Source: G965277745 sp965277745 (lineage in GTDB: Bacteria > Pseudomonadota > Gammaproteobacteria > Cardiobacteriales > Cardiobacteriaceae). Taken from it: DNA of 64,000 nucleotides. Under the pieces are notes generated by a model. That model ran no database searches. It was not told the origin of the DNA and worked only from the letters and a program-made list of their open reading frames with translations. Below are positions 8,494 to 16,576 of this stretch, in pieces; position 1 is the stretch's first letter, and each line of letters starts with the position of its first letter. The stretch is taken from positions 868,001 through 932,000 of the forward strand of contig OZ255837.1 in NCBI GenBank assembly GCA_965277745.1, in the 5' to 3' direction. Position numbers and translations under genes: made by a program.

Positions 8494-9143
8494 GGCGCGG
8501 CGGTTTCCCGCGCGATCGTCTGCAAGGTGGCGATGATTCGATTGAGCGCGGCACAGTGGGTCAGCCGCTCCATGCAGTGTCTGCGGAAATCGCGCTCGCT
8601 GTCGCCGTTCCGGGTGCTGATAAAGGCCTGCGGCAGAATCATCGCGTCTTTGATCAGGTCGGCAAGTTTGTCCTCGTCGACCTGCCAGTCGTGCTGCGGC
8701 CACAGGGCGGCGAGGGTGTCCAGGCGCTGCTGTTGCAGCCGTTTCGCCGCCTCCAATCTTTTACCGTCATCGAACCAGAAGGCGCACCATTGCTGGAGGT
8801 ACTTCGTGGGCCAGTATTCGCTCTGGGCGCTTAACCATTCGATTTCGGTGGCGGCGAACAGGGGGCTGCCGCTCCCGCCGCAGAAGCCGATCATCACCCC
8901 GGCCTTTGCCAGTTCACGCACCGCCGCCTGGGTGACGGATGTGCCGCTGCCGAGGAGCAGGCAGGTGGTATTGGCGATCGGGATGTTCCAGTAAAGGGAA
9001 TCCTTGCCCTGGTCGGTGACTTATTCCACCCGCCCGCCGCTGACCAGTACGCGGCAATGTTCGAGATAGTAGAGGTTGGCTCGCTTGGAATGAAGGATGG
9101 TTTTCAGATCGGCCACGGCGATGTAACGGTTCGCTTTCGCCAT
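8490..9143 (-). pseudogene. cas1: Type I-F cas1, nonsense codon plus internal deletion
   Basis: ATG 9143 starts the I-F Cas1 N-terminus (LKTILHSKRANLYYLEHCRV). A TAA at 9023-9021 replaces the usual Tyr codon after GGRVE, and the frame then continues VTDQGKDSLYWNIPIANTT and VMIGFCGGSGSPLF. After LAALWPQHDWQV the sequence jumps to LADLIKDAMILPQAF, the C-terminal helix region. About 218 codons remain where I-F Cas1 has roughly 325, so the middle, which in this family contains the metal-binding Glu, His and Asp residues, is missing. The gene ends overlapping cas2-3 by four bases (ATGA). Confidence 0.9.
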
Positions 9144-9182
9144 GACGCTATCTTCTTCCCCGGACGGCTGCGTTCTTTCTTT

Positions 9183-11057
9183 TTACACGCGGTCACCGCG
9201 CCCGCGGTGATCCGCGCCGTGGTCGATTCTTTCCCATTGCGGCAGCGGCGCATCGCTTCGCCTGGTTTCTTCCGCCGCCTCGCGGTTGTAATGGCGCAGC
9301 GCTGCTTCCTTGCGCCGCCCGCTGCTGAAGTTCGAGATGCGTTTGAGATAACCGATCACCCGGGTGCCATAGTCGATGTCGCGTGAATGACAGACCGGAC
9401 AGGCGCCAAGGGTGCGCTTGTCGATGTGGCCGCAGACGTTGCAGAGGGTGATGCGCACGTTGACGCAGAAATAGTTGCAGCCGGTCTTCGCCGAGACATC
9501 GAGCAATTTGCGGTATTGCACCTTGTCGAGCGCTTCTTCGAGGTTGAGATGCAGGGCGGAGCCGCCGTCGAGATAGCGCGTCAGTTCGCGGCCATGGAGA
9601 ATGAATTTGTCGAGCGCGGTGGTTTTGGTGTCTTCCACGAGATAGAGGTAGGAGTTGTAGCAGTCGCGTTCGACGTGATAGCCGGTGCGCCTGTCCCAGC
9701 GCGCGTTTTTCACCCCGAGGTTTTCCGCCGGCACGAATTCGGTGTTGAATTTCACGCCGTGGTGCCGGTTCGCGGCCTGGTTTTCCTCGTAGATCGTTTG
9801 CAGGATGTGATTGACGAAGGCTTTGTAGGCCGGATTGTTGTCGACGCGAATACCCTGGCTTTCCGCCGCCTCGGCCATGCCGTTGATGCCGAGGGTGAGA
9901 AATTGTTTGTCGAGGGTGATGAATCCGGCGTCGTAGACCGGCAGCATGCCGGCGGCGAGATATTCTTCCATCAGTTTGCGGTGGGAGAGCTGATAGCGGT
10001 GAATCTTGCGTACTTCGGTGGCGAGATCGCGCCCGTCCTGAACCAGCCGATTGAGGTTCAGAGTGATCACGTTGATCGATCCGGTGGCGACACCGCCGGC
10101 GCCGAGCGTATAGGAAAAGGTGTGCTCGCCGATGGCGTTGCGCAGGCGGCAGCAGGAAGAAAGCGAATCGGGGTTGTCGCTCTGGTAAATGAAAAAGCTG
10201 TTGTCCGCCGCCAATTCTTCGGCGAGGAGATCGGCGAAAGGATGATCCTTGCATCTGCCATTTTCGGTGAGCATCGCACAGGTGACGACCGGAAAAGTGA
10301 GCAGGGCGCGGCTGCGTTCGCGATTCAGCCAGTGGAGAAAATGGCGTTGCAGTTTGTCGAGCGACGGCCAGTCCGGGCGCTTGCCGTCGGGAAAGACGAA
10401 ATGCTCGAAAATCGCCCGGAAATAGGGTTCGTCGAACAGCGAGAGGTTCCAGAACACGCTCTGGTAGCCGCGCGCGGCGGCCGGCTGGTTGAGCGAATAG
10501 ATCACCTGCTGGAAACAGTCTTCGACAAAATGGCGGTGTCCCGGATCGCCAAGATAGCCGGCGCCGAAATCACGACGGGCGAAATAGTCGAAATAGGTCA
10601 GAAATTCCACGGTGGCGACCGCGCCGGCGAACTGCGAAGCGATCGCGAACACCAAATTGACGAACGAGCCGCAAAAAGACGCCAGGTGCTTAGGCGCGAC
10701 GCCTTCGCCGCCGAGTTTGGTCATCCCGTCGAGGAGGAACGGGTAAAGGGTGACGGAAACACAATATGGCTTCAAACTGGTTTCGTCGTGCACATAGATC
10801 TCATGGGCCTTGATCTGGCGCACATACTCGCGCGCCGTCGCCTCGTCATAACACGCCGCGATTTTGCGCCTGACCAGGGCGCGATTGGTCTGGATGACGA
10901 GATCCTTCATCAATTCGGCTTCCAGGGTGGCGATGTTCTTCTGCGTCACGTTGGCGTTGGCGTCCACTTTCGAGCCGTCGGCGGCGTTTTTCGCCATCGC
11001 GTAAGTGTCGATGAAGTCAATTTTCCGTTGAATTTGTTCGGTGCTCAGGGTAAGCAT
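9183..11057 (-). CDS. nrdD: Anaerobic ribonucleoside-triphosphate reductase (class III)
   Basis: 624 residues from ATG 11057 (GGAGAA upstream); an open extension to 11093 is ignored. Class III reductases make deoxyribonucleotides without oxygen using a glycyl radical. The glycine sits in RVIGYLKRISN near the C-terminus, preceded by a four-cysteine zinc site (CNVCG and CPVCHS). The central region has NAIGEHTFSYTLGAGG and a conserved DAGFITLDKQ. It is shorter than E. coli NrdD (712 residues) and I see no N-terminal ATP-cone, so allosteric control may differ. It overlaps nrdG by 41 bases and shares its operon, with the activase first. The cas1 remnant follows 40 bases downstream. Confidence 0.93.
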   Translation of the reverse strand: MLTLSTEQIQRKIDFIDTYAMAKNAADGSKVDANANVTQKNIATLEAELMKDLVIQTNRALVRRKIAACYDEATAREYVRQIKAHEIYVHDETSLKPYCVSVTLYPFLLDGMTKLGGEGVAPKHLASFCGSFVNLVFAIASQFAGAVATVEFLTYFDYFARRDFGAGYLGDPGHRHFVEDCFQQVIYSLNQPAAARGYQSVFWNLSLFDEPYFRAIFEHFVFPDGKRPDWPSLDKLQRHFLHWLNRERSRALLTFPVVTCAMLTENGRCKDHPFADLLAEELAADNSFFIYQSDNPDSLSSCCRLRNAIGEHTFSYTLGAGGVATGSINVITLNLNRLVQDGRDLATEVRKIHRYQLSHRKLMEEYLAAGMLPVYDAGFITLDKQFLTLGINGMAEAAESQGIRVDNNPAYKAFVNHILQTIYEENQAANRHHGVKFNTEFVPAENLGVKNARWDRRTGYHVERDCYNSYLYLVEDTKTTALDKFILHGRELTRYLDGGSALHLNLEEALDKVQYRKLLDVSAKTGCNYFCVNVRITLCNVCGHIDKRTLGACPVCHSRDIDYGTRVIGYLKRISNFSSGRRKEAALRHYNREAAEETRRSDAPLPQWERIDHGADHRGRGDRV

Positions 11058-11508
11058 GTTTTCTCCAAAAACGAGGATTGAGACAGCGACCATCGCGGCA
11101 GTCGATGAAACGTTGATTGGTCGCGGGATTGTCCAGGCCGCCGCGGGCGGCGATCCAGGGGCCCGTTTTAAGATAGGTCAGGTGCCGGGAAATCGCGCAA
11201 GGAACGCTGTCATAACCGCTGTACAGGCAGGTGTTCAAGCCTGCCGCGCGCACCTGTCGCACCGCCTTCTCAAGCGCCGAAGGCTGCCAGTCGCCGCCGA
11301 GAAAGAGCACGCAACTGATCAGTTCGGCGTAACGCGAAAGTAGTTCGTCGAGAAACGCCTGGGTAAGCGCTTCTCCGCGTTCCGGATTCCAGGTCTCGGC
11401 GCTGTGACAGCCCGGACAACGCAACGGACAACCGGAGAACATCAATGCCAGGCTGATTTCGTCCGGAACTTCCTGAAAAACAACGTCATGACGCCAGACA
11501 CGCAGCAC
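11017..11508 (-). CDS. nrdG: Anaerobic ribonucleotide reductase activating protein
   Basis: 163 residues from GTG 11508 (VLRVWRHDVVF); the open frame reaches 11610 but the upstream part is not family-like. NrdG is a radical-SAM enzyme that puts the glycyl radical on NrdD. The CxxxCxxC cluster motif is visible as SGCPLRCPGCHS, preceded by LALMF, and VLFLGGDWQ follows as the SAM-binding glycine motif. The end overlaps the nrdD start, so expression is coupled. No clear FNR palindrome could be found upstream. Confidence 0.9.
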   Translation of the reverse strand: MLRVWRHDVVFQEVPDEISLALMFSGCPLRCPGCHSAETWNPERGEALTQAFLDELLSRYAELISCVLFLGGDWQPSALEKAVRQVRAAGLNTCLYSGYDSVPCAISRHLTYLKTGPWIAARGGLDNPATNQRFIDCRDGRCLNPRFWRKHAYPEHRTNSTEN

Positions 11509-11740
11509 GTTTCGACCTTCCTTCCCATCGGAGGAGAAATTATAGCGCCCATAGCGGGGCGGCGCGACGCCATGTCCGGCGTGTCTCGCTGGGTTCACCC
11601 GGAAAGGCAAAAAAATTATGCGTTTAGCGGCGCATTACCGAAAAATAAGCGGCGCGATCGCGACAATCTGTCATGAGGAGCGACGAAACGCGGAAACGGC
11701 GCCGTATCGAAAACCAAAGGAGGCAGGAAGAGAGAAAAAA

Positions 11741-11925
11741 GGAGCACAACCGCGTGAGCCGTTATCCTTATGCCCTTGAACCGATCGGTTCAAGTGGGGG
11801 TCTCCGCCAGCCTTCGGGCTTCTTGCTGCGAGGCAAGCTTGCACGCCCGGCTGACTCCGACTCCCTGGCGAGATGCATTAGGGTCAAGGGGTCTCTAGGA
11901 AACACGCGCCCAGCAGTTGTGCCTT
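11741..11925 (-). ncRNA. ssrS: 6S RNA
   Basis: About 185 bases, the same size as E. coli 6S RNA, which binds sigma-70 RNA polymerase in stationary phase. The 3' part contains CTTGAACCGATCGGTTCAAG followed by GGCATAAGG, closely matching the CCTTGAACC-GGTTCAAGG element of known 6S RNAs. The two ends close into a stem: GCACAAC at 11923-11917 pairs with GTTGTGC at 11750-11744, and CGCGTG with CACGCG just inside. A CCTTTTTT run follows the closing stem. A consensus promoter lies just upstream. The adjacent ygfA gene common in gammaproteobacteria is absent. Confidence 0.82.
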
Positions 11926-11931
11926 GAACCT

Positions 11932-11960
11932 ACTATAACGCCAAAACGCTCTTCTGTCAA
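11932..11960 (-). promoter_or_regulatory. Consensus sigma-70 promoter of 6S RNA
   Basis: Minus strand TTGACA (11960-11955), exactly 17 bases, then TATAGT (11937-11932). Transcription would start about seven bases later, near 11925. This is one of the best promoter matches in the window. Confidence 0.8.
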
Positions 11961-12078
11961 AGTGATGTCCGGGTTCAATACTTGTGAGACAAATCAGGCG
12001 GCCTGAACGAACTGTTGATGAATGCATTGATGTTTCCCCTTCTTCTTCGTCATTCAAGCAATGGAGACCAAGAGCGGC

Positions 12079-12103
12079 AAAAAAGGGCGGCGATAAAGCG
12101 CCC
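12079..12103 (-). terminator. Rho-independent terminator of the FKBP gene
   Basis: Minus strand stem GGGCG/CGCCC with a nine-base loop at 12103-12085, followed by six T. It lies about 60 bases beyond the stop at 12164. Confidence 0.5.
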
Positions 12104-12163
12104 AAGCAGGGGCTTCGGCGCAGGGAACACCTGTCGCGTGACGGCCATTTCCCGCTTTGGGCG

Positions 12164-13000
12164 CTACTCATCGGCGCCGCTCGCCCCCGCGTTGTCGGAC
12201 GGGTTCTTCCGCTCGTCTTCTTTGCCGCCGGTTTCGTTCTCCGCTTCATTACCGCCCTTTGCGACGGCTTTTTCGCTTGCCTCATCGGTCTTTTCCGCCG
12301 CTTCGACCTTTTGCAAGTCGACTTCGAAAATCAACGTCGAATTCGCCGGAATGGCCGGGCCCGCGCCACGCACGCCGTAAGCGAGATCCGCGGGAACATA
12401 GAAGGTGTACTTGCTGCCTTCGTTCATCAATTGCAGCCCTTCCACCCAACCGGGGATGACATCCTGCACGTTGAAGGTCACCGGCTTGTCGCCATGTTTT
12501 TCCGAGCTGTCGAACACGGTACCGTCGATCAGCTTGCCAACGTACTCGACCGTGACCGTATCCTGCGCCCCGGGTTTCGCCCCTTTGCCGCTTCTCTGTA
12601 CTTTGTACTGCAAGCCGGACGGGGTGGTTTTCACCTCTTTCGATTTGGCGTTTTTTTCCAGAAACGCCTTTCCGGCAGTTGCGTTTTTCTCGGCTTCCTC
12701 GCGGATCTGTCGTTGCATTTGTTCCATGCGTTTTTTGGCGAAATCCTGCATGGTTTGAGTCATTTCGTCCTGACTCATCGCCATGTCGCGCTGCTCGTAG
12801 GCATCGCGCAGGCCGATGATCAACGCGTTGAAGTCAAGGGCTTGTCGATTCTTTCCGCCCAATTGCGCGAGTGAATTGCCCATGTCGGCACCGATCGCGT
12901 AGCCGGCTTTGCGCGCCTCGTTGTCAAGTTTTACGGCGGCTTCAACCTGCGCGACGGCACAGACGATTACGCCAAGCAAGGCGAGATGAGTGCGTTTCAT
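12164..13000 (-). CDS. FKBP-type peptidyl-prolyl isomerase, FkpA/Mip-like
   Basis: 278 residues from ATG 13000 with AGGAGA upstream. Residues 1-21 form a signal peptide (cleavage near QVEAA), so it acts in the periplasm. Residues about 22-115 are the helical dimerisation domain of FkpA/Mip proteins (GYAIGADMG, a long Met/Gln-rich helix). The FKBP domain follows: TTPSGLQYKV, VTVEYVGKLIDGTVFDSS, VIPGWVEGLQLM, LAYGVRGAGPAIPANSTLIFEVDL, with the usual Asp, Phe, Val, Trp and Tyr pocket residues. An unusual charged tail of about 45 residues, rich in Glu, Lys, Ala and Asn, extends beyond the normal end. It folds or rescues envelope proteins. Confidence 0.9.
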   Translation of the reverse strand: MKRTHLALLGVIVCAVAQVEAAVKLDNEARKAGYAIGADMGNSLAQLGGKNRQALDFNALIIGLRDAYEQRDMAMSQDEMTQTMQDFAKKRMEQMQRQIREEAEKNATAGKAFLEKNAKSKEVKTTPSGLQYKVQRSGKGAKPGAQDTVTVEYVGKLIDGTVFDSSEKHGDKPVTFNVQDVIPGWVEGLQLMNEGSKYTFYVPADLAYGVRGAGPAIPANSTLIFEVDLQKVEAAEKTDEASEKAVAKGGNEAENETGGKEDERKNPSDNAGASGADE

Positions 13001-13318
13001 ACGTTCTCCTGAAAAAGTAGTCAAAAAATCCGTTCAAGTATGCCATAACTCTGTGGCGCCTGCGTATACTCTTGTTTCCTTGTCCGCGCCGCGACCGCCT
13101 TAATCCGACGAAAGTTCGTGGATCGGGGCATGACTTGGGTTACCCTGTCGTCATCTATATGGTTTCCGCGGTCACCGACACGTTCGCCTGGCGCGATCCG
13201 ATTCCACTGTCACCGCGGCGTAATGCGGCGATGTTTTTTCTTGCCTTAAGCGCTTTTTGCAAAACGCGCAGAGCGAACGACCCCGCGCGTCGATGGCACA
13301 GGTGCCGCGGGCGAACGC
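13001..13318. other. Intergenic stretch, nothing recognised
   Basis: About 318 bases between the FKBP start and the universal-stress gene stop. It must hold the FKBP promoter (minus strand). No open frame here resembles a known family. Confidence 0.4.
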
Positions 13319-13765
13319 TTAAACGGGATCGCCGAGGCGGACCACCAGGACATCGCAGGCCACACTAGGAAGAATGTCGTCGGCGGTGGAGCCGAACAGA
13401 GAAGAAAGACCGTGGCGTTTATGGCGACCGATCACGATCAAATCCGGCTTGGTGTGTTCCGCGTAGTCGAGAATGCCGCGATGGGTGGAAAGCGCGGTAT
13501 CGACGCTGATCTGTGCTTGCAGATGATGTTTTTCAAGTAATTCGTGAATTCGTTCCTGGGCGTTGGCGGTCAGTTCGCTTTCATCGCCGACGGGTATGAT
13601 CGGAATCACTTCATATCCCGCCGTGAGTACCGTGTCTTCGACGATATGCAAGACGCTCAGGTGACTGCCACGGGAAATGTCGATGAGATATTTGGCGCGC
13701 TCAAACACCGCGTCGCAGTCTTCCAACAAATCGGTAACCAAGAGTATATGTTCGTAACCGGTCAT
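13319..13765 (-). CDS. Universal stress protein, UspA family
   Basis: 148 residues, a single Usp domain. It begins YEHILLVTDLLEDCD and ends with the nucleotide-binding pattern GRHKRHGLSSLFGSTADDILPSV, the G-x2-G-x9-G-(S/T) signature of ATP-binding members, followed by the terminal strand CDVLVV. Cytoplasmic and usually dimeric; it supports survival during starvation and stress, with no defined reaction. It is divergent from yihY, and the roughly 85 bases between them must hold both promoters. Confidence 0.88.
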   Translation of the reverse strand: MTGYEHILLVTDLLEDCDAVFERAKYLIDISRGSHLSVLHIVEDTVLTAGYEVIPIIPVGDESELTANAQERIHELLEKHHLQAQISVDTALSTHRGILDYAEHTKPDLIVIGRHKRHGLSSLFGSTADDILPSVACDVLVVRLGDPV

Positions 13766-13850
13766 GGTATTCTTCCCCTATACTGCATTCCGTCCATTCT
13801 AACATAATCCCCGCGCTGCTTATCGGGAGCAAGAGGAAACGAGGCACACC

Positions 13851-15155
13851 ATGCGATCGTTGTGGAAGTCGCTCGGCAAGGGGCGAGAAAATCGTTTTTG
13901 GCCACCGCTTAGAGGCCGTGCGTTCGCTTTGCTGCGCGCCTGTTTTCGAGAACGCCTACAGGAAGAGGCGCAATCGCTTGTCTATGTCACCCTGTTGACG
14001 TTGGTGCCGCTTCTCGCCGTCGCCTTCGCCCTGCTGCGCGGCTTCGGTGTCGAGGGAATTATCGAACCCTGGCTGCGCAATCTGTTCACCCCTATGGGAG
14101 CGTCGGGAGAGCAGGTTGTCGAGCATCTGCTCGATTTCGTCAACCAAACCAAAGCGGGCAGCCTCGGCATTATCGGGGTGATTTTCTTGTTTGTCTCGGT
14201 GATGAATCTGGCGCAGAAACTGGAACTCGCCCTGAACCGTATCTGGCGGGTACGGACGAAGCGCGCGTTGCGCGCGCGCTTAAGTGGCTATATCAGCGCC
14301 GTACTTCTCGCCCCGCTTCTGATCGGCGCCATTATGTCGAGCGTGCTGGGGATGAAAAATGCCCCCTGGTTACAGCCTTATCTGCAATATCAGAGCGTTC
14401 GCGTGCTTTTTCATTTGATTACTGGCATGGTGCCGGCGGTCATGATGTTTCTCGTCCTCTCGGCCGTCTACGCTTGGACGCCCAATCGCCGGGTGAAATG
14501 GTGGGCGGCCTTTGTCGGTGCCGGTTTTTTTCTCGTTCTGTGGTATCCGATCTCCCGCCTGTTCGCGATATTCATTGCCGGCAGTCAGCAGTATTCCGTG
14601 ATCTACTCCAGTTTTGCGAGCGTCATCCTTTTGCTTTTTTGGCTATATTTCCTGTGGCTCAGTTTCTTGCTCGGGGCGAAAGTGGCTAGTCTTGTGCAAC
14701 TGCCTTCCCTGCTTGCCCCGGATGACGGGGAAAACTGGTCTGCCGGTGAACAGTTGCAGCTTGCCGCCGCCATGATGACGCTCATCATCGAACGCTTCAC
14801 CGGCGCGCAAGCGGCGGCGGATTGCGACACGTTCGACGACATCCTGCCCTCTTCCCCCGAAAAAATTCGCTTCATTCTCGTCAAGCTACGTAAGGCAAAT
14901 CTGATCGCCGAAAGCGCGGACGAACGCCCATGCTTTCTGCCGACCAAGGCCGTATCGCGCTATACTTTTGCCGACCTCTATCGAGCGCTCGCCCTGCCGC
15001 ATACGCGCTACGCCCGCATTACCACGGAACTGCGCGCGATCGACGCCGCCTTCGTCCAGCTCCTTGACAGAAGCCTTTGCGCGCAACAGGGCGTTCAGGA
15101 AAAGGCACTGACGGATAAAGAGGTGAGCGACCGCGATAAGAACAGCAGTCCATAG
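13851..15155 (+). CDS. yihY: YihY/UPF0761-family inner-membrane protein
   Basis: 434 residues. This family was once called RNase BN but is a membrane protein of uncertain role. Six hydrophobic segments fit the family: around LVYVTLLTLVPLLAVAFALL, SLGIIGVIFLFVSVMNLAQ, the AVLLAPLLIGAIM segment, ITGMVPAVMMFLVLSAVYAW, WWAAFVGAGFFLVLWY and SVILLLFWLYFLWLSFLLGA. NRIWRVR after the second segment is a typical family motif. The cytoplasmic C-terminal part (from residue 300) resembles the winged-helix-like extension of longer members. Its 3' end overlaps the end of the convergent thiamine pyrophosphokinase gene by 61 bases. Confidence 0.88.
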   Translation: MRSLWKSLGKGRENRFWPPLRGRAFALLRACFRERLQEEAQSLVYVTLLTLVPLLAVAFALLRGFGVEGIIEPWLRNLFTPMGASGEQVVEHLLDFVNQTKAGSLGIIGVIFLFVSVMNLAQKLELALNRIWRVRTKRALRARLSGYISAVLLAPLLIGAIMSSVLGMKNAPWLQPYLQYQSVRVLFHLITGMVPAVMMFLVLSAVYAWTPNRRVKWWAAFVGAGFFLVLWYPISRLFAIFIAGSQQYSVIYSSFASVILLLFWLYFLWLSFLLGAKVASLVQLPSLLAPDDGENWSAGEQLQLAAAMMTLIIERFTGAQAAADCDTFDDILPSSPEKIRFILVKLRKANLIAESADERPCFLPTKAVSRYTFADLYRALALPHTRYARITTELRAIDAAFVQLLDRSLCAQQGVQEKALTDKEVSDRDKNSSP

Positions 15156-15742
15156 CCACCTTGCCAACGGATTTGCGCGCGCGGCGCGACAAGTTCGTTA
15201 CGTGCGGCCAAGGCGAGATACGGGGCGAGATTCGCCTCGTCAAGCGGAAAACGCAGCCCGTGGTAGGTGACCCGCGACAAGTTCCGTAGCGCGAAAAGAC
15301 TGACTTTGTCCCCCGGCGCGCCTTCTACGCGCACGCTGAGCGACCGTCCGCCAACCACCACCGCGTGGCGTAACCAGAGCACGACCGGCGCCGGATAGCA
15401 CGGCAGCACCCAGAGATTGGCGAAGGCGTGATCGCTTTCCTTTCCGTCCGCCCCGATTACGCTGAGCAGCGCCCGTGGATAGTGCGACTGCACGTGCGCG
15501 AGCGCCAGTTCGAAATCCGTTGCGGCCTTCTCGACGGGGAAGGTTTTCCGCGTCACGTGACGATAGCGCGCGAGCAACGCGGGATCGCTGCTGTCGAAAT
15601 CGCCGATCCACAACGCTGGAGAAGCCCGCAAGCGATCGCTATGGCGCATGCCGCCATCGACCGCGATGACGATATCCTCTGTCGCGATCGTCCACGACGG
15701 GACGGCGAATTCGCCGGCGAGCAGCAACCAGACCCGTTTCAT
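15095..15742 (-). CDS. thiN: Thiamine pyrophosphokinase
   Basis: 215 residues from ATG 15742, preceded by GGGGAGG. It transfers pyrophosphate from ATP to thiamine, forming the cofactor TPP, and so completes thiamine salvage. Diagnostic motifs are VIAVDGGMRHSDRL and LWIGDFDSSDP (metal and ATP binding), TDFELALAH, and VIGADGKESDHAFANL. The C-terminal thiamine-binding part is recognisable (VSLFALRNLSRVTYHGLRFPL) and extends about 20 residues into a sequence shared with the opposite-strand yihY end. No TPP riboswitch was seen upstream. Confidence 0.85.
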   Translation of the reverse strand: MKRVWLLLAGEFAVPSWTIATEDIVIAVDGGMRHSDRLRASPALWIGDFDSSDPALLARYRHVTRKTFPVEKAATDFELALAHVQSHYPRALLSVIGADGKESDHAFANLWVLPCYPAPVVLWLRHAVVVGGRSLSVRVEGAPGDKVSLFALRNLSRVTYHGLRFPLDEANLAPYLALAARNELVAPRAQIRWQGGYGLLFLSRSLTSLSVSAFS

Positions 15743-15850
15743 CGGCCTCCCCGCATAGAACAATCGCCGCACGGGCGCACTTTGACACGTCGCGCGAACG
15801 GTGCCCGGCGTACATCGCAGATGGCCGCTTCTTTCCCCGGCGTTTTCCGC

Positions 15851-16576
15851 TTATGCATTTGTTTTTCCTTGTTCCGGCAGATACATGTCAACGCGCATAC
15901 GTGGCGCTTCCACGCGGTAATGGGGTTTACGCTCGCCGAGGGAAGGCGCCCCTCGCGGACGTTTCACCGCCACCCGCTTGCGCGCGTGCAGCAAGGCCCG
16001 CTCAAGGAGTGCGGCGCCGTCAGAGGTCTCTTCGCCGAGCAACAGATGCAGTATCTGCATGGGTTTCTTGACTTGCGCGCGTTTTTGCCGCGCGGGGAAC
16101 ATCGGGTCAAGGTAAATCCCGTCGAACAGGCCGTCAAGTTTCTCGAGCGCATCGCCATGGCACAGGGTCAGGCGCTCGGCAATGATGGCCAGCCGCGGAT
16201 TGTGTCGCGCGTTTCGCAGGGCGTCCTCGAGGAGAAAGGCAAGATACGGATCGCGTTCGTAAAGGGTCACCGAAAATCCACGGTAGGCGAGCAACCAGGC
16301 GTCGCGCCCCCATCCGGCGGTGAGATCGGCAAGTTGCGCGCCGCGCATGCCCTTGAAGGCTTTTGGCAGGTATTCCGTCCCGCCGCGGCAACGGTAATAA
16401 GGCGCGCCAAAATCGACCGCGAACTGGGTAAAGCGTGCCTGTTTGTCGCACAGATGCCAACGTCCGGCAAGACGCATCAGATAAAAATCATCGGCAACAT
16501 CGGCAACCGACGCCACCACCCGCAGAGACGCCGTACAAAGCCGTGGTGATGGTTCGCCGACTAGCCATGCCGTCAT
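15851..16576 (-). CDS. rsmJ: 16S rRNA m2G1516 methyltransferase RsmJ
   Basis: 241 residues. RsmJ methylates N2 of guanosine 1516 in 16S rRNA using SAM. Family signatures are LADLTAGWGRDAWLLAYRG (SAM motif I), LYERDPYLAFLLEDAL, and the catalytic-site region IYLDPMFPARQKRAQVKKPM, present here in full order. The ATG (16576-16574) overlaps the purF stop by one base (TGATG), so translation is coupled to purF. The open frame upstream to 16723 runs antiparallel-free inside purF and is not used. RsmJ is largely confined to gammaproteobacteria and supports that placement. Confidence 0.9.
   Translation of the reverse strand: MTAWLVGEPSPRLCTASLRVVASVADVADDFYLMRLAGRWHLCDKQARFTQFAVDFGAPYYRCRGGTEYLPKAFKGMRGAQLADLTAGWGRDAWLLAYRGFSVTLYERDPYLAFLLEDALRNARHNPRLAIIAERLTLCHGDALEKLDGLFDGIYLDPMFPARQKRAQVKKPMQILHLLLGEETSDGAALLERALLHARKRVAVKRPRGAPSLGERKPHYRVEAPRMRVDMYLPEQGKTNA

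Noticed and set aside
9387..11081. 564-codon open frame on the plus strand
   Set aside because: It is exactly antisense to nrdD, whose motifs are intact. The frame is open because of GC-rich codon bias and has no family resemblance.
11990..12006. TCAGGCGGCCTGA palindrome resembling a DNA uptake sequence
   Set aside because: It is not repeated in the window at the density expected of uptake signals, so probably chance.
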